Part shown: positions 10,428 through 18,339 of the stretch, in pieces
Position numbering within the stretch: position 1 is the first letter of the stretch
Layout of the letters: each line of letters opens with the position of its first letter
DNA from: Facklamia hominis CCUG 36813
GTDB taxonomy: Bacteria > Bacillota > Bacilli > Lactobacillales > Aerococcaceae
Length of the DNA: 61,677 bases
Direction: 5' to 3'
NCBI RefSeq assembly: GCF_000301035.1
Contig: NZ_JH932292.1
Coordinates: 671,704-733,380, forward strand
Program-made: the position numbers and the translations under genes
The notes under the pieces: model-generated
Database searches by the model: none
What the model saw: the letters and a program-made list of their open reading frames with translations, nothing else
Told to the model about the DNA's origin: nothing

Positions 10428-11492
10428 TTAACCCCTCAAAATTAAGCAATCCGAAAGATAAACAGAAAGGACTAGGGCTTGTCCAGGCTGAATCGATAGA
10501 TCTTGCAGGGTCGAATCATGAACCCAAAGACTTTGCTTGAGATCTGGCAGCTGGACTTGTAGTTCTTGATATTCCGGATAACGAACAACCCGGTCTAAAG
10601 TAACTGGGGCTTGCCACTTTAATGGTGACGAATCCCTGGCTGAATCTGTAGCTAATTGGAGACTAGCCTGACTTGGTCTAAAACAGAGATAGGCAGGACC
10701 CGGACTCAAATTCGTCTGAATGGCTAGGGGTTGACCTTGGTAGAGGACTCGACCTTCTAAGTCTACGTCAACTGGTAATTCATTGAGTTTTCCTAAAAAC
10801 TTAGCGAGATAACGGCTAGCTGGTTGATTCAATAAATCAGTCGGTGAGGCCAGTTGCTGGATCTGACCTTGATAGAGAAATGCCACCCGATCGGCATACT
10901 CGACCGCTTCCCGCTTATCATGCGTCACCAAAATAGTCGAGATTCCCTTAGCCTTAACCAACCGATAGACCAAGGCCCCCATTTCCCGTCTTAAGGGTTC
11001 ATCCAATCCAGAAAAAGGTTCGTCCAATAAAAGGACTTGCGGATCATAGGCTAAACTCCGTGCTAGAGCGATCCGCTGCTGTTGCCCTCCGGAAAGTTGA
11101 CGGATAGCATAATGCTCATAGCCAATTAATTGAACATCGGCTAATAGACTTTGAACCGCTTGGTTGATCTCAGCCGCCTTTAGCCCTTTTAAGCGCATCG
11201 GAAAAGCCAGATTATCATAGACATCCAGATGAGGAAATAACCGCAAATCTTGGAAGACGACCGCAATGGGACGTTGGTTAGGAGCTAACTGATCGATCGC
11301 TTGTCCTTCTAATAGGAGCCGTCCTTCCTGGATGGGAATAAGCCCCGCCAAAGACTTGAGCAAGGTCGTCTTCCCAGAACCAGAAGGTCCTAAGAGTGCC
11401 AAATATTCACCTTTTTTGAGTTCAAAGTCGATCCCTTGTAAGATGGTTCGATGATTCAATACCGTCGTTAATGCTTGAATAGTAAGTGACAT
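10428..11492 (-). CDS. ABC transporter ATP-binding protein (YnjD-like, PotA/CysA type)
   Basis: This is the nucleotide-binding subunit of an importer. Walker A GPSGSGKTT is at 35-43, the Q-loop near 81, the signature LSGGQQQR at 133-140, and Walker B VLLLDEP at 153-159. About 110 residues after residue 235 form a TOBE-like accessory domain, as in PotA/CysA; E. coli YnjD is shorter and lacks this extension. It is the last gene of the operon rhodanese, binding protein, permease, permease, ATPase, and begins 16 bases after the preceding permease with an AGGAG site. The substrate is inferred from context to be a sulfur compound; the subunit itself does not determine it. Confidence 0.9.
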   Translation of the reverse strand: MSLTIQALTTVLNHRTILQGIDFELKKGEYLALLGPSGSGKTTLLKSLAGLIPIQEGRLLLEGQAIDQLAPNQRPIAVVFQDLRLFPHLDVYDNLAFPMRLKGLKAAEINQAVQSLLADVQLIGYEHYAIRQLSGGQQQRIALARSLAYDPQVLLLDEPFSGLDEPLRREMGALVYRLVKAKGISTILVTHDKREAVEYADRVAFLYQGQIQQLASPTDLLNQPASRYLAKFLGKLNELPVDVDLEGRVLYQGQPLAIQTNLSPGPAYLCFRPSQASLQLATDSARDSSPLKWQAPVTLDRVVRYPEYQELQVQLPDLKQSLWVHDSTLQDLSIQPGQALVLSVYLSDCLILRG

Positions 11493-11508
11493 AGTAAAAG
11501 CTCCTTAT

Positions 11509-12303
11509 CTAATAGAAGTCTATGGCTTGATAACGTCTTTTTAGCAGGTAATTGATCCCATTAAAGACCGCTAACACGATCAGAGTAATCCCCAAGAAGA
11601 GTAAGGCATAATTACTTGCCAGGGTCCGGTCGTTACTCTGCAAATAGGGAAAAATCCAAATCGTTAAAGTCTGGACCTGCCCCCCACCGATCATCAGCGT
11701 TAAGAAATATTGACTAAAAGAAACAATATAAGCCATGGATAAGGCGGTAAATAACACCGGACTTAATAATGGCAGGGTCACCTTGATAAAGGCTTGATAA
11801 GGCTTAGCTCCTAGTAACCAGGCCTGCTCTTCGTGGCGAATCCCAACTGCTTGATAGGCATCAAAGATTAAGTAGGCACAATAGGGCAAGGAATAGACTA
11901 GATGAACTAGAATAATACCGGATAGTTTATTGGCTAAGCCCCACTCAATCATCTTTTGATGAATACCAGTCGCAAATATCATAACTGGGACAATAAAGGG
12001 CAAGGCCAAGCTAGCTCGAATCAATCGCCGCAAGAAGGGATCCGCTAAGACTAGAGCTCTGGCGGATAATAGTGCGATTGTCGTTGACAATAGAGCCACT
12101 ATTAAAGAAAGACTCATCGAAGTGAAAATGCTCTTGAACAGTCGGTCTGACTGGCGAGTCATATCCTCCCAACCTCTTAAGGAGAAATGCTGCGGCCATA
12201 AGGCTGGCCAAGGCCAACGTGCCGTTACACACCAAAGCAACAAGACCAAAATTGGACTGACTATACTGACCAATAAGACCAAATTCAAAATCTTACGCTT
12301 CAT
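11509..12303 (-). CDS. ABC transporter permease (YnjC C-terminal-half-like)
   Basis: A 264-residue membrane subunit with about six hydrophobic segments and the cytoplasmic EAA-type loop at residues 158-178 (EEQAWLLGAKPYQAF), which docks on the ATPase. Its start overlaps the upstream permease by 11 bases, so the two are translationally coupled. E. coli YnjC is a single protein of about 510 residues with two permease halves; here the halves appear as separate genes (301 and 264 residues). CysW/PotC-type permeases are the other close families. Confidence 0.88.
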   Translation of the reverse strand: MKRKILNLVLLVSIVSPILVLLLWCVTARWPWPALWPQHFSLRGWEDMTRQSDRLFKSIFTSMSLSLIVALLSTTIALLSARALVLADPFLRRLIRASLALPFIVPVMIFATGIHQKMIEWGLANKLSGIILVHLVYSLPYCAYLIFDAYQAVGIRHEEQAWLLGAKPYQAFIKVTLPLLSPVLFTALSMAYIVSFSQYFLTLMIGGGQVQTLTIWIFPYLQSNDRTLASNYALLFLGITLIVLAVFNGINYLLKRRYQAIDFY

Positions 12304-13198
12304 GTTTAGCCCTCCTTTTGACTTGCCAAGCCCTTTTAAGTTGAGGCCAGGAAATCAAGCCATAGAATAGCCCAGATAGAACCAAGCCCATCGTCAGCAG
12401 GATCCCATTATAAGCCATGGCATAGGGGCGGTGGTGAAGATCAGGATGACCGTAGGCCTCATAGGCCATAACGGGCAAGGCTTTAGGCGTTGTCGGTCCT
12501 AAGAGTGCCGGTAGTTCATAAGAGCCTAAGCTATACATAAAGATGATAAAAAAAGCTGCAAAAATCGTTTGCTTGGATAGTGGTAGAACAATACGCAAAA
12601 AAGCTTGACGGTGATTCGCCCCTAAAGTCCGTGCTGCTTGTCCTAGGCTAGACCCTACGGCAGCGACCATCGGATAGACATAGAAAACGACAAAAGGCAC
12701 TTCCTTCCAGAGAAAAGCAATAATAATCCCCCAGGCATTATCCGAATAAAGCACCTGATTAAAAAGCGACTGTGCCTGATCAAAGCCCAAGGCATAAAAC
12801 AAACGAGCCAAGATCCCAGTTCGCCCTAAGAATTGCATGGCAAACAAAGCAACAATGATGTGTGGAATAATGATCGGAATCCGTAATAGACTTTCCGTCC
12901 ACTGTGTCTTACCCACTGCCGAAATCCAAATATAAATGATTCCCAGGCCGAATAAGAGCGATAAGAAGGACGATCCCAGAGCAATTCGTAGCGAAAAAAC
13001 CATGGCTTCAATCAAACGTGGGTTAGCCAAGGTCTCACGGTAATAGTCCGTTGTAAAGTCTGTTAAACCTAAAGAAGGAATGATGCCAAAAGATTGCACC
13101 ATTCCTACAATTACACCGATCATTAAAAGAGTGGTCACCAAAAGCTGCGGCATAAATAAGAGCCAAGCCTGGCCTCTTTTAAATAGGGATCTGTTCAT
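12293..13198 (-). CDS. ABC transporter permease (YnjC N-terminal-half-like)
   Basis: A 301-residue integral membrane protein with six predicted segments. The EAA-loop equivalent is at about 187-206 (QAARTLGANHRQAF). It starts immediately after the stop codon of the binding-protein gene (13199), implying translational coupling. Together with the next permease it would form the heterodimeric channel of the importer. Confidence 0.88.
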   Translation of the reverse strand: MNRSLFKRGQAWLLFMPQLLVTTLLMIGVIVGMVQSFGIIPSLGLTDFTTDYYRETLANPRLIEAMVFSLRIALGSSFLSLLFGLGIIYIWISAVGKTQWTESLLRIPIIIPHIIVALFAMQFLGRTGILARLFYALGFDQAQSLFNQVLYSDNAWGIIIAFLWKEVPFVVFYVYPMVAAVGSSLGQAARTLGANHRQAFLRIVLPLSKQTIFAAFFIIFMYSLGSYELPALLGPTTPKALPVMAYEAYGHPDLHHRPYAMAYNGILLTMGLVLSGLFYGLISWPQLKRAWQVKRRAKHEA

Positions 13199-14425
13199 TT
13201 ACTTACCTGCTACTTCTTCTAACCAGATCTCTTCAATAATTGGTACTAATTGTGCAGGCATTTCAGGAAGACGATGGTCTAATAGCTCGTCTTGACCAAG
13301 TGTTCCTTTACCTGGGTCCACTTCGTCAAAAGCCGCTTTTTGTTCTTCTGTCAATTGATCATTCTCAAGAACTGGTATTTCACCAATCTCTTTGTATTTA
13401 GACAATTGCATTTCAGGCGATAACATTTCATTAATCGCTACAATGGCTGCCGCTTTATGACTAGCATTCTTACCAATAGCGATAAAACTAGTATTTCCGA
13501 TAGTTCCTTTATCAAAGACGAAAGATACTGCCGTTTCAGGATAGGCTCCTTTTTCGATTTGGTTAGCAATTTCGTAAGCACCGTAGGTTTGATAGAAGGC
13601 TACTTCTCCGTCCATGAAGAGATTATTTAAAGCAGGTGCGTCAGCTGGATAAGTCTTACCTTCAGACCATAAGTAAGGCTTCAATTCATTCAGATAGTCA
13701 AGGACTGGTTGAATCGCTGCCTTAACGACTTCCTTATCGGCTTCCATATCTTGGAATTCTTGGTAATCAACGAATTCATAGATAATATTACGAACAAAGG
13801 CTGATCCCGTAAAGTCTGGTAACGCAGGATAAGTAAAGGTTCCAGGGTTAGCTTTACAGTATTCCAATAATTCTTGAGCTGATTTAGGAGTTGCTTCTGT
13901 CACGGCACTATCCTTAATGAAGACTAATTGAGCCTTGGAATAAGGTGCTTCAAAACCTTCGATCGGATAACCAAAGTCGTGGGTATTTTCAGGATCATCC
14001 GCTTTAACAAAGTCTTTGTAATTAGGCATCTTATCGGTGAATGGTCCATATAGAAAATCATTCTCACGTGCTGTCTTAAAGTTTTCACCATTAATCCAGA
14101 TCATGTCAATATCACTTTCACTGGCGTTGGCTTGTTTTTCATTGGATAATTGAGTTAAGATCTGATCAATATCCATTGGCACTCGGTTAAGGGTGATGTT
14201 GTATTTTTCCTTAAGGGTTGGTCCATAGACTTCGTCCAACCATTGGTTCAAACTATCATCGCCACCCCAACCATAGAAGTTGACGGTTTGACCGTCGGCT
14301 TCTTTTAACAATTCTTCATAAGATAGATCATCAATCGAGCTTTCTGCTTGAACTTGCGCACATGTTGGTACAAACAAGGTCCAGGTAAATAATCCGATTA
14401 ATAATGATTTAATAATTTTTTTCAA
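13199..14425 (-). CDS. Extracellular solute-binding protein, YnjB family
   Basis: A 408-residue protein with a signal peptide (residues 1-28, cleavage near VQA). The segments WGGDDSLNQWL, IWINGENFKTA, YGPFTDKMPNY, GFEAPYSKAQLVF and GTIGNTSFIAI follow the pattern I recall for E. coli YnjB. The start codon is TTG, 8 bases after AGGAG. The only N-terminal Cys sits in VPTC, a poor lipobox, so lipid anchoring is doubtful. It lies 22 bases after the rhodanese gene. The YnjB ligand is not established; adjacent sulfurtransferase genes suggest thiosulfate or another reduced sulfur species, which is inference. Confidence 0.88.
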   Translation of the reverse strand: MKKIIKSLLIGLFTWTLFVPTCAQVQAESSIDDLSYEELLKEADGQTVNFYGWGGDDSLNQWLDEVYGPTLKEKYNITLNRVPMDIDQILTQLSNEKQANASESDIDMIWINGENFKTARENDFLYGPFTDKMPNYKDFVKADDPENTHDFGYPIEGFEAPYSKAQLVFIKDSAVTEATPKSAQELLEYCKANPGTFTYPALPDFTGSAFVRNIIYEFVDYQEFQDMEADKEVVKAAIQPVLDYLNELKPYLWSEGKTYPADAPALNNLFMDGEVAFYQTYGAYEIANQIEKGAYPETAVSFVFDKGTIGNTSFIAIGKNASHKAAAIVAINEMLSPEMQLSKYKEIGEIPVLENDQLTEEQKAAFDEVDPGKGTLGQDELLDHRLPEMPAQLVPIIEEIWLEEVAGK

Positions 14426-14447
14426 AAGTTTCGCTCCTTTATAATCA

Positions 14448-15491
14448 CTACTTACTTTCCATACCCTCTTTGAGATCTTTTACTTTGACATATTGCACGT
14501 CGTCTGACTTTGGATCGCCCACTTGAACATCTAAGTCGTCATGCATTTGCCATTCGTTCCAACCACCATCAAACATGGTTGCATCTAGACCACGTTCATA
14601 CATCATTAACCACGGTAAGCAAGATCTCCAACCTGTTCCACAGTAGAAGGAAAGATCGTTATCCGCACCAAATCCTTCTGCTTCCCACATAGCTAGAATC
14701 TCATCAAAGTCTTTATTAGTGCCATCTTCATTCTTGTAGTCTTTCATATCGGAGATATTGGCTTCGCCACTTCCTCTTAGGCCAGGGCGTCCCCAAACAG
14801 CCCCTTTCGGTTCACCGGCTTTTGGAATGTAGGAATAACCAGATTCTAGACCCAACCATTCTCTTTCAGAACGAAGGGAAACAAGGCGGAAGTTATCATT
14901 GTTTGCTAATTCGTCAACTGTTTGGTCTAAACTCAATAAGTATTCTGGGTGAACGGGTGCTTCTACCCCAAAATCATCTACAGGGCTTGGCTTCACTTCT
15001 TCAGCTTCCAAATCATAGCCGGCATCTTTCCATTGTTTAAGACCGCCGTCTAAGATCTTCACATCAGCAACCCCTGTATAAAGAGAAGCATAAGCGACAC
15101 GGTCTACGCCTGTATCTGGTCCGTAAAGGATCAATTGGTTATCATGAGTCACTCCATAGTCTGCCAAGGCTTTTGCTAATTCTTCTGGTGAACGAAGATT
15201 CCAGACAGGTCCTTCTTCGAACTTATCTGTATTGATATGAATCGCTCCTGGAATATGTTCTTTTAAGTAATCAGGTGAAGCATCAGCTTCTCCCCAAGTT
15301 ACTTCTGCTAAAACCACTTTTTCAGGATTTTCATCCAAGCGTTCTTTTACCCAGTCTGCCGTCACATATACTTGCTTATCCTCCACAACTGGATACTTAG
15401 CCCCTTCTTCTTGAGCCTTCACACCAACTTGAGGAATCACCATACCTACGACCGCAATTAGGGTCAACAACATAGCCACTATTTTTTTCAT
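14448..15491 (-). CDS. Secreted two-domain rhodanese (YnjE-like thiosulfate sulfurtransferase)
   Basis: A 347-residue protein with a signal peptide at residues 1-26 (cleavage after VKA) and no lipobox, so it should act outside the membrane. Rhodanese domain 1 (about 38-160) lacks the catalytic Cys; its loop reads YGPDTG at 123-128. Domain 2 (about 180-325) has an active-site loop CGTGWR with Cys284, the enlarged loop I associate with E. coli YnjE. E. coli YnjE has three such domains; this one has two. Enzymes of this class move sulfane sulfur from thiosulfate or persulfides to a thiol acceptor. It is the first gene of the transporter operon, with a promoter at 15522-15550. Confidence 0.9.
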   Translation of the reverse strand: MKKIVAMLLTLIAVVGMVIPQVGVKAQEEGAKYPVVEDKQVYVTADWVKERLDENPEKVVLAEVTWGEADASPDYLKEHIPGAIHINTDKFEEGPVWNLRSPEELAKALADYGVTHDNQLILYGPDTGVDRVAYASLYTGVADVKILDGGLKQWKDAGYDLEAEEVKPSPVDDFGVEAPVHPEYLLSLDQTVDELANNDNFRLVSLRSEREWLGLESGYSYIPKAGEPKGAVWGRPGLRGSGEANISDMKDYKNEDGTNKDFDEILAMWEAEGFGADNDLSFYCGTGWRSCLPWLMMYERGLDATMFDGGWNEWQMHDDLDVQVGDPKSDDVQYVKVKDLKEGMESK

Positions 15492-15521
15492 AAAGCAGCT
15501 CCTTTCTAAAATTGTCGCCTC

Positions 15522-15550
15522 ATTTTATCATGGAACAATCGCCTGCTCAA
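15522..15550 (-). promoter_or_regulatory. Sigma-A-type promoter of the rhodanese-transporter operon
   Basis: On the minus strand, TTGAGC is followed after 17 bases by TAAAAT. The -10 box ends 31 bases before the rhodanese ATG. Confidence 0.65.
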
Positions 15551-15551
15551 C

Positions 15552-15565
15552 TGATAGTACTCTCA
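15552..15565. promoter_or_regulatory. Candidate LysR-type operator abutting the -35 box
   Basis: The 14-base sequence TGATAGTACTCTCA is a palindrome except for one base pair and fits a T-N12-A type LysR site. It lies directly upstream of the -35 element of the minus-strand promoter, where an activator would bind. Assignment to the LysR protein at 16973 is inference. Confidence 0.4.
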
Positions 15566-15633
15566 AAAAGTTATTTATTAAAAAACCTGATAAATGTACC
15601 TGCATAAAAGCACAACTTTTTTTAAAATAACAG

Positions 15634-15639
15634 TATAAT
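15634..15639 (+). promoter_or_regulatory. -10 box for the aminotransferase gene
   Basis: A perfect TATAAT lies 36 bases before the ATG at 15676. No good -35 is seen at the expected distance, which would fit an activator-dependent promoter. Confidence 0.45.
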
Positions 15640-15675
15640 AGAAGCTAAGAACGCTTAATAAAGGAGCTAAAAAAT

Positions 15676-16821
15676 ATGATCTATCTAGATAATGCGGCTA
15701 CTTCCTTGAAGAAGCCCCAAGCCGTCATCGATGCTGTCGTTGACGCCCTAAATCACGCTGGAAACGCCGGACGTGGTTCGAGTGAATCGGCACTTGCAGC
15801 AACTCGTACTATCTTCCAGACAAGGCTTCAACTTAGCCAACTCATCAACAATCCCGACCCACACGGGATTTCCTTTACTCATAATGCGACTGACAGCTTG
15901 AACACTGTGATTCGCGGGCTCTTTCAAGCAGGTGACCATGTCATTACCACTGTAATGGAACACAATTCAGTCTTGCGTCCGCTCTATGATCTCATGGATC
16001 AAGGACTGGAAGTGACCTTCTTAGATAGGGGACCTCAAGGACATATTGAAGCTTCCGCTGTTCAAGCAGCCATTCGTCCCAATACAAAGGCGATGGTCTT
16101 AACCCATGCCTCCAATGTCACAGGTGATATCAACCCGATTAAATCCATTGCCCAAGTCCTCCATCAGGCTGGTTGCCTTTGTATCGTAGATGCATCACAA
16201 ACGATGGGTGCCATTCCAATCGATGTACAAGATCTTGGGATTGATGTGCTCTGCTTTACAGGACATAAGAGCCTGCTAGGTCCTCAAGGAACGGGGGGCA
16301 TTTATCGTCAGAGTCAAGTAGCCATTCGTCCCCTTAAATCAGGTGGTACGGGTGTCGATACTTTCAACCACCATCAACCGGATGAATACCCCACTCATTT
16401 AGAAGCAGGTACCCTGAATAGTCACGGCCTAGCCGGACTCAAAGCTGGGGTGGACTATCTGTTAGACTACGGTGTCGACCGCATCCAAAAGGAAGAACGG
16501 GCACTCTTAGACTATTTTCACCAAGCAGTCCAGACTATTCCTGGTATACGTATCTATGGGCATTTTGATTCCCAGATTGCCCGCTGCCCGATCTTATCGC
16601 TTAATATAGCGGACTTGGATTCCGCCTTAGTCAGTGAAGAATTGATCGATCGAGCCGAAATTATGACCCGGGCTGGAGGACATTGTGCTCCCTTGATGCA
16701 CCAAGTCTTAAAGACCAAAGAACAGGGCGTCGTTCGCTTTTCCCTATCTCACTATACAAGCCGCGAAGACCTTGACCAAGCTGTTCAGTGCCTCAAGGAC
16801 ATTCAGGCAGAATTTTGCTAA
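15676..16821 (+). CDS. Class V PLP aminotransferase / cysteine desulfurase family (EF2568-like)
   Basis: A 381-residue PLP enzyme. Lys198 in CFTGHKSLLGPQGTGG is the Schiff-base lysine. Cys337 in RAGGHCAPLMH sits where the desulfurase persulfide cysteine is expected. The N-terminal IYLDNAATS and the MEHNSVLRP motif are typical of the NifS/SufS superfamily, and the sequence resembles the small subgroup named after Enterococcus EF2568, often found near selenium or sulfur genes. It is divergent from the rhodanese operon (184-base gap), suggesting handling of the imported sulfur, for example persulfide formation from cysteine. The substrate is not proven; a selenium role is the alternative. Confidence 0.85.
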   Translation: MIYLDNAATSLKKPQAVIDAVVDALNHAGNAGRGSSESALAATRTIFQTRLQLSQLINNPDPHGISFTHNATDSLNTVIRGLFQAGDHVITTVMEHNSVLRPLYDLMDQGLEVTFLDRGPQGHIEASAVQAAIRPNTKAMVLTHASNVTGDINPIKSIAQVLHQAGCLCIVDASQTMGAIPIDVQDLGIDVLCFTGHKSLLGPQGTGGIYRQSQVAIRPLKSGGTGVDTFNHHQPDEYPTHLEAGTLNSHGLAGLKAGVDYLLDYGVDRIQKEERALLDYFHQAVQTIPGIRIYGHFDSQIARCPILSLNIADLDSALVSEELIDRAEIMTRAGGHCAPLMHQVLKTKEQGVVRFSLSHYTSREDLDQAVQCLKDIQAEFC

Positions 16822-16972
16822 GATGAATGGGGAAATCTGCTCATTTATAGAAATATTAAATAAATAGATTTTAAGTCTACACTTTCATAAAAAGACTGTT
16901 AAAATAAGCAAGGAGACCTATATTTTCATGATGAGGGATTCTAAAAATACGCATAGAAAGAAATGATTCACC

Positions 16973-18028
16973 ATGGAATTAAAACAAATAAAAACCTTTA
17001 TAACGATTGTTGAGTGGGGCAGCTTCTCAGAAGCCGCTAACCAGCTTTACCTCTCCCAACCGACCGTCTCCCTACATATTAAGCAATTAGAAAATGAATT
17101 AGGGATTGAACTGATCGGGCGTACAACCAAGAGTCATGAACTGACTCCTCATGGCGAAAAGTTCTACGAATACGCCAAATCCATTATGCAGATGGCCTAT
17201 AATATTGAGAATACCTTCTCCCAGAAGAATAACCATAAATTCACGATTGGCGCCTCCTCAATTGCTGCGTCCTATATTCTTCCACAACTAATCTCGGCCT
17301 TTTCCCGCAAGTATCCTGATAATGAGATCACCCTCTTTCAAAGCGATACCATCAAAGTCATCAATGACATTGCGCTTGGCTCATTGAATCTTGGGATTGT
17401 GGGCTCTCAATCCATGAATAATAATTTGAAGTTTGAACGGATTTTTCAGGATAAGCTTGTTATCGCAACAGCCTATAATGACCATTTTTTAGCCCTACAA
17501 GCTAGCAATCCATCCATCCAAGAATTACTAAGACATCCTTTTATCTCACGGGAAGATGGATCTGGAACGCTCAAAGAATCCGCCATGTTACTTCGTGAAA
17601 TGAAGATCGACCCCCTTAAACTTGATAAGGTGCTAGAAGTAAACAATAATGAAGCCATTAAGCAATTTATCAAGTTAGGAACCGGCATTTCCATTATTTC
17701 AGAGTTAGCCGTCATCAACGAGGTCAAAAATAAGGAAATTTTAACCTTTCCAATTGACCATAAGTTATCTAATCGTGATTTCTACTTGGTCCACCGCAAA
17801 AATTCACATTTAACGGATGCTAGTCGGCATTTCGTCGAATTCGTCCGCAAGATCGACCTCAATAATCTGAACTTTGATATTTCAATAGATGAGGAAGATG
17901 AAGATGACGAAGATGAGCCGTTAAACAAAGATAAAACTAAAAAGAAAAAAACTAAAAACTCAAGCAAGAGCCGTGATTTTCACCGTATGGTAAAACCGAA
18001 AAGAATTCATCGTAAAATTAATGATTAG
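16973..18028 (+). CDS. LysR-family regulator with charged C-terminal tail
   Basis: The N-terminal winged helix-turn-helix (residues 1-60, with GSFSEAANQLYLSQPTVSL) is classic LysR. Residues 90-290 are the periplasmic-binding-protein-like effector domain, containing REDGSGT and GTGISIIS motifs seen in CysB-like or selenium-associated LysR proteins. Residues 306-315 are an unbroken acidic run, followed by a Lys/Arg-rich tail to residue 351; most family members stop near 295-300. It follows the desulfurase gene by 151 bases and is the obvious candidate regulator of the divergent sulfur locus. A terminator follows at 18036. Confidence 0.88.
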   Translation: MELKQIKTFITIVEWGSFSEAANQLYLSQPTVSLHIKQLENELGIELIGRTTKSHELTPHGEKFYEYAKSIMQMAYNIENTFSQKNNHKFTIGASSIAASYILPQLISAFSRKYPDNEITLFQSDTIKVINDIALGSLNLGIVGSQSMNNNLKFERIFQDKLVIATAYNDHFLALQASNPSIQELLRHPFISREDGSGTLKESAMLLREMKIDPLKLDKVLEVNNNEAIKQFIKLGTGISIISELAVINEVKNKEILTFPIDHKLSNRDFYLVHRKNSHLTDASRHFVEFVRKIDLNNLNFDISIDEEDEDDEDEPLNKDKTKKKKTKNSSKSRDFHRMVKPKRIHRKIND

Positions 18029-18035
18029 TCTTTTA

Positions 18036-18069
18036 AAAAACGATCGCCACTAAGGGCAATCGTTTTTTT
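18036..18069 (+). terminator. Terminator of the LysR gene
   Basis: The stem AACGAT-GCC pairs with GGC-ATCGTT around a short loop and is followed by seven T, 8 bases after the LysR stop codon. Confidence 0.8.
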
Positions 18070-18148
18070 ATTTGAAGGTAACCAAAAATAGAAAACCATA
18101 ATGCCTGATCCATCGACTATCATTAACTCCTTGGGCTTGTATAAATCA

Positions 18149-18177
18149 AAAAAGCCACCCAAACGGGTAGCTTTATG
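18149..18177 (-). terminator. Terminator downstream of ccpA and the small ORF
   Basis: Read on the minus strand, AAGCTACCC pairs with GGGTGGCTT around a GTTT loop and is followed by six T. It lies about 20 bases after the stop of the 44-residue ORF, supporting a transcript covering ccpA plus that ORF. Confidence 0.8.
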
Positions 18178-18197
18178 TCAAGAATTACTTATTTTGC

Positions 18198-18332
18198 TTA
18201 TAATCGATGGTCTACTGAAGAAAACTCTGTTTCACGGATGTTTTGAATCAGCGAATAAGCCTGAATCAATAATAAGCCTAATGAGAAGCAATATTTCAAG
18301 CGTCTAATTGTTTTACTTTCCTGTTTTGCCAT
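18198..18332 (-). CDS. Small hydrophobic protein, 44 residues, behind ccpA
   Basis: The ATG lies 7 bases after the ccpA stop, with an AGGTGA ribosome site 4 bases upstream. The product begins MAKQESKTIRR, then has a hydrophobic stretch (residues 15-29, FSLGLLLIQAYSL) and a polar tail, suggesting one membrane helix with the basic end inside. It ends just before the terminator at 18149-18177. I do not recognise the family. Position, ribosome site and terminator support a real gene; its short length is the main doubt. Confidence 0.55.
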   Translation of the reverse strand: MAKQESKTIRRLKYCFSLGLLLIQAYSLIQNIRETEFSSVDHRL

Positions 18333-18339
18333 AAGTCAC

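Noticed and set aside
18101-18307. 68-residue plus-strand open frame after the LysR gene
   Set aside because: It crosses the minus-strand terminator and is antisense to the better supported 44-residue ORF.
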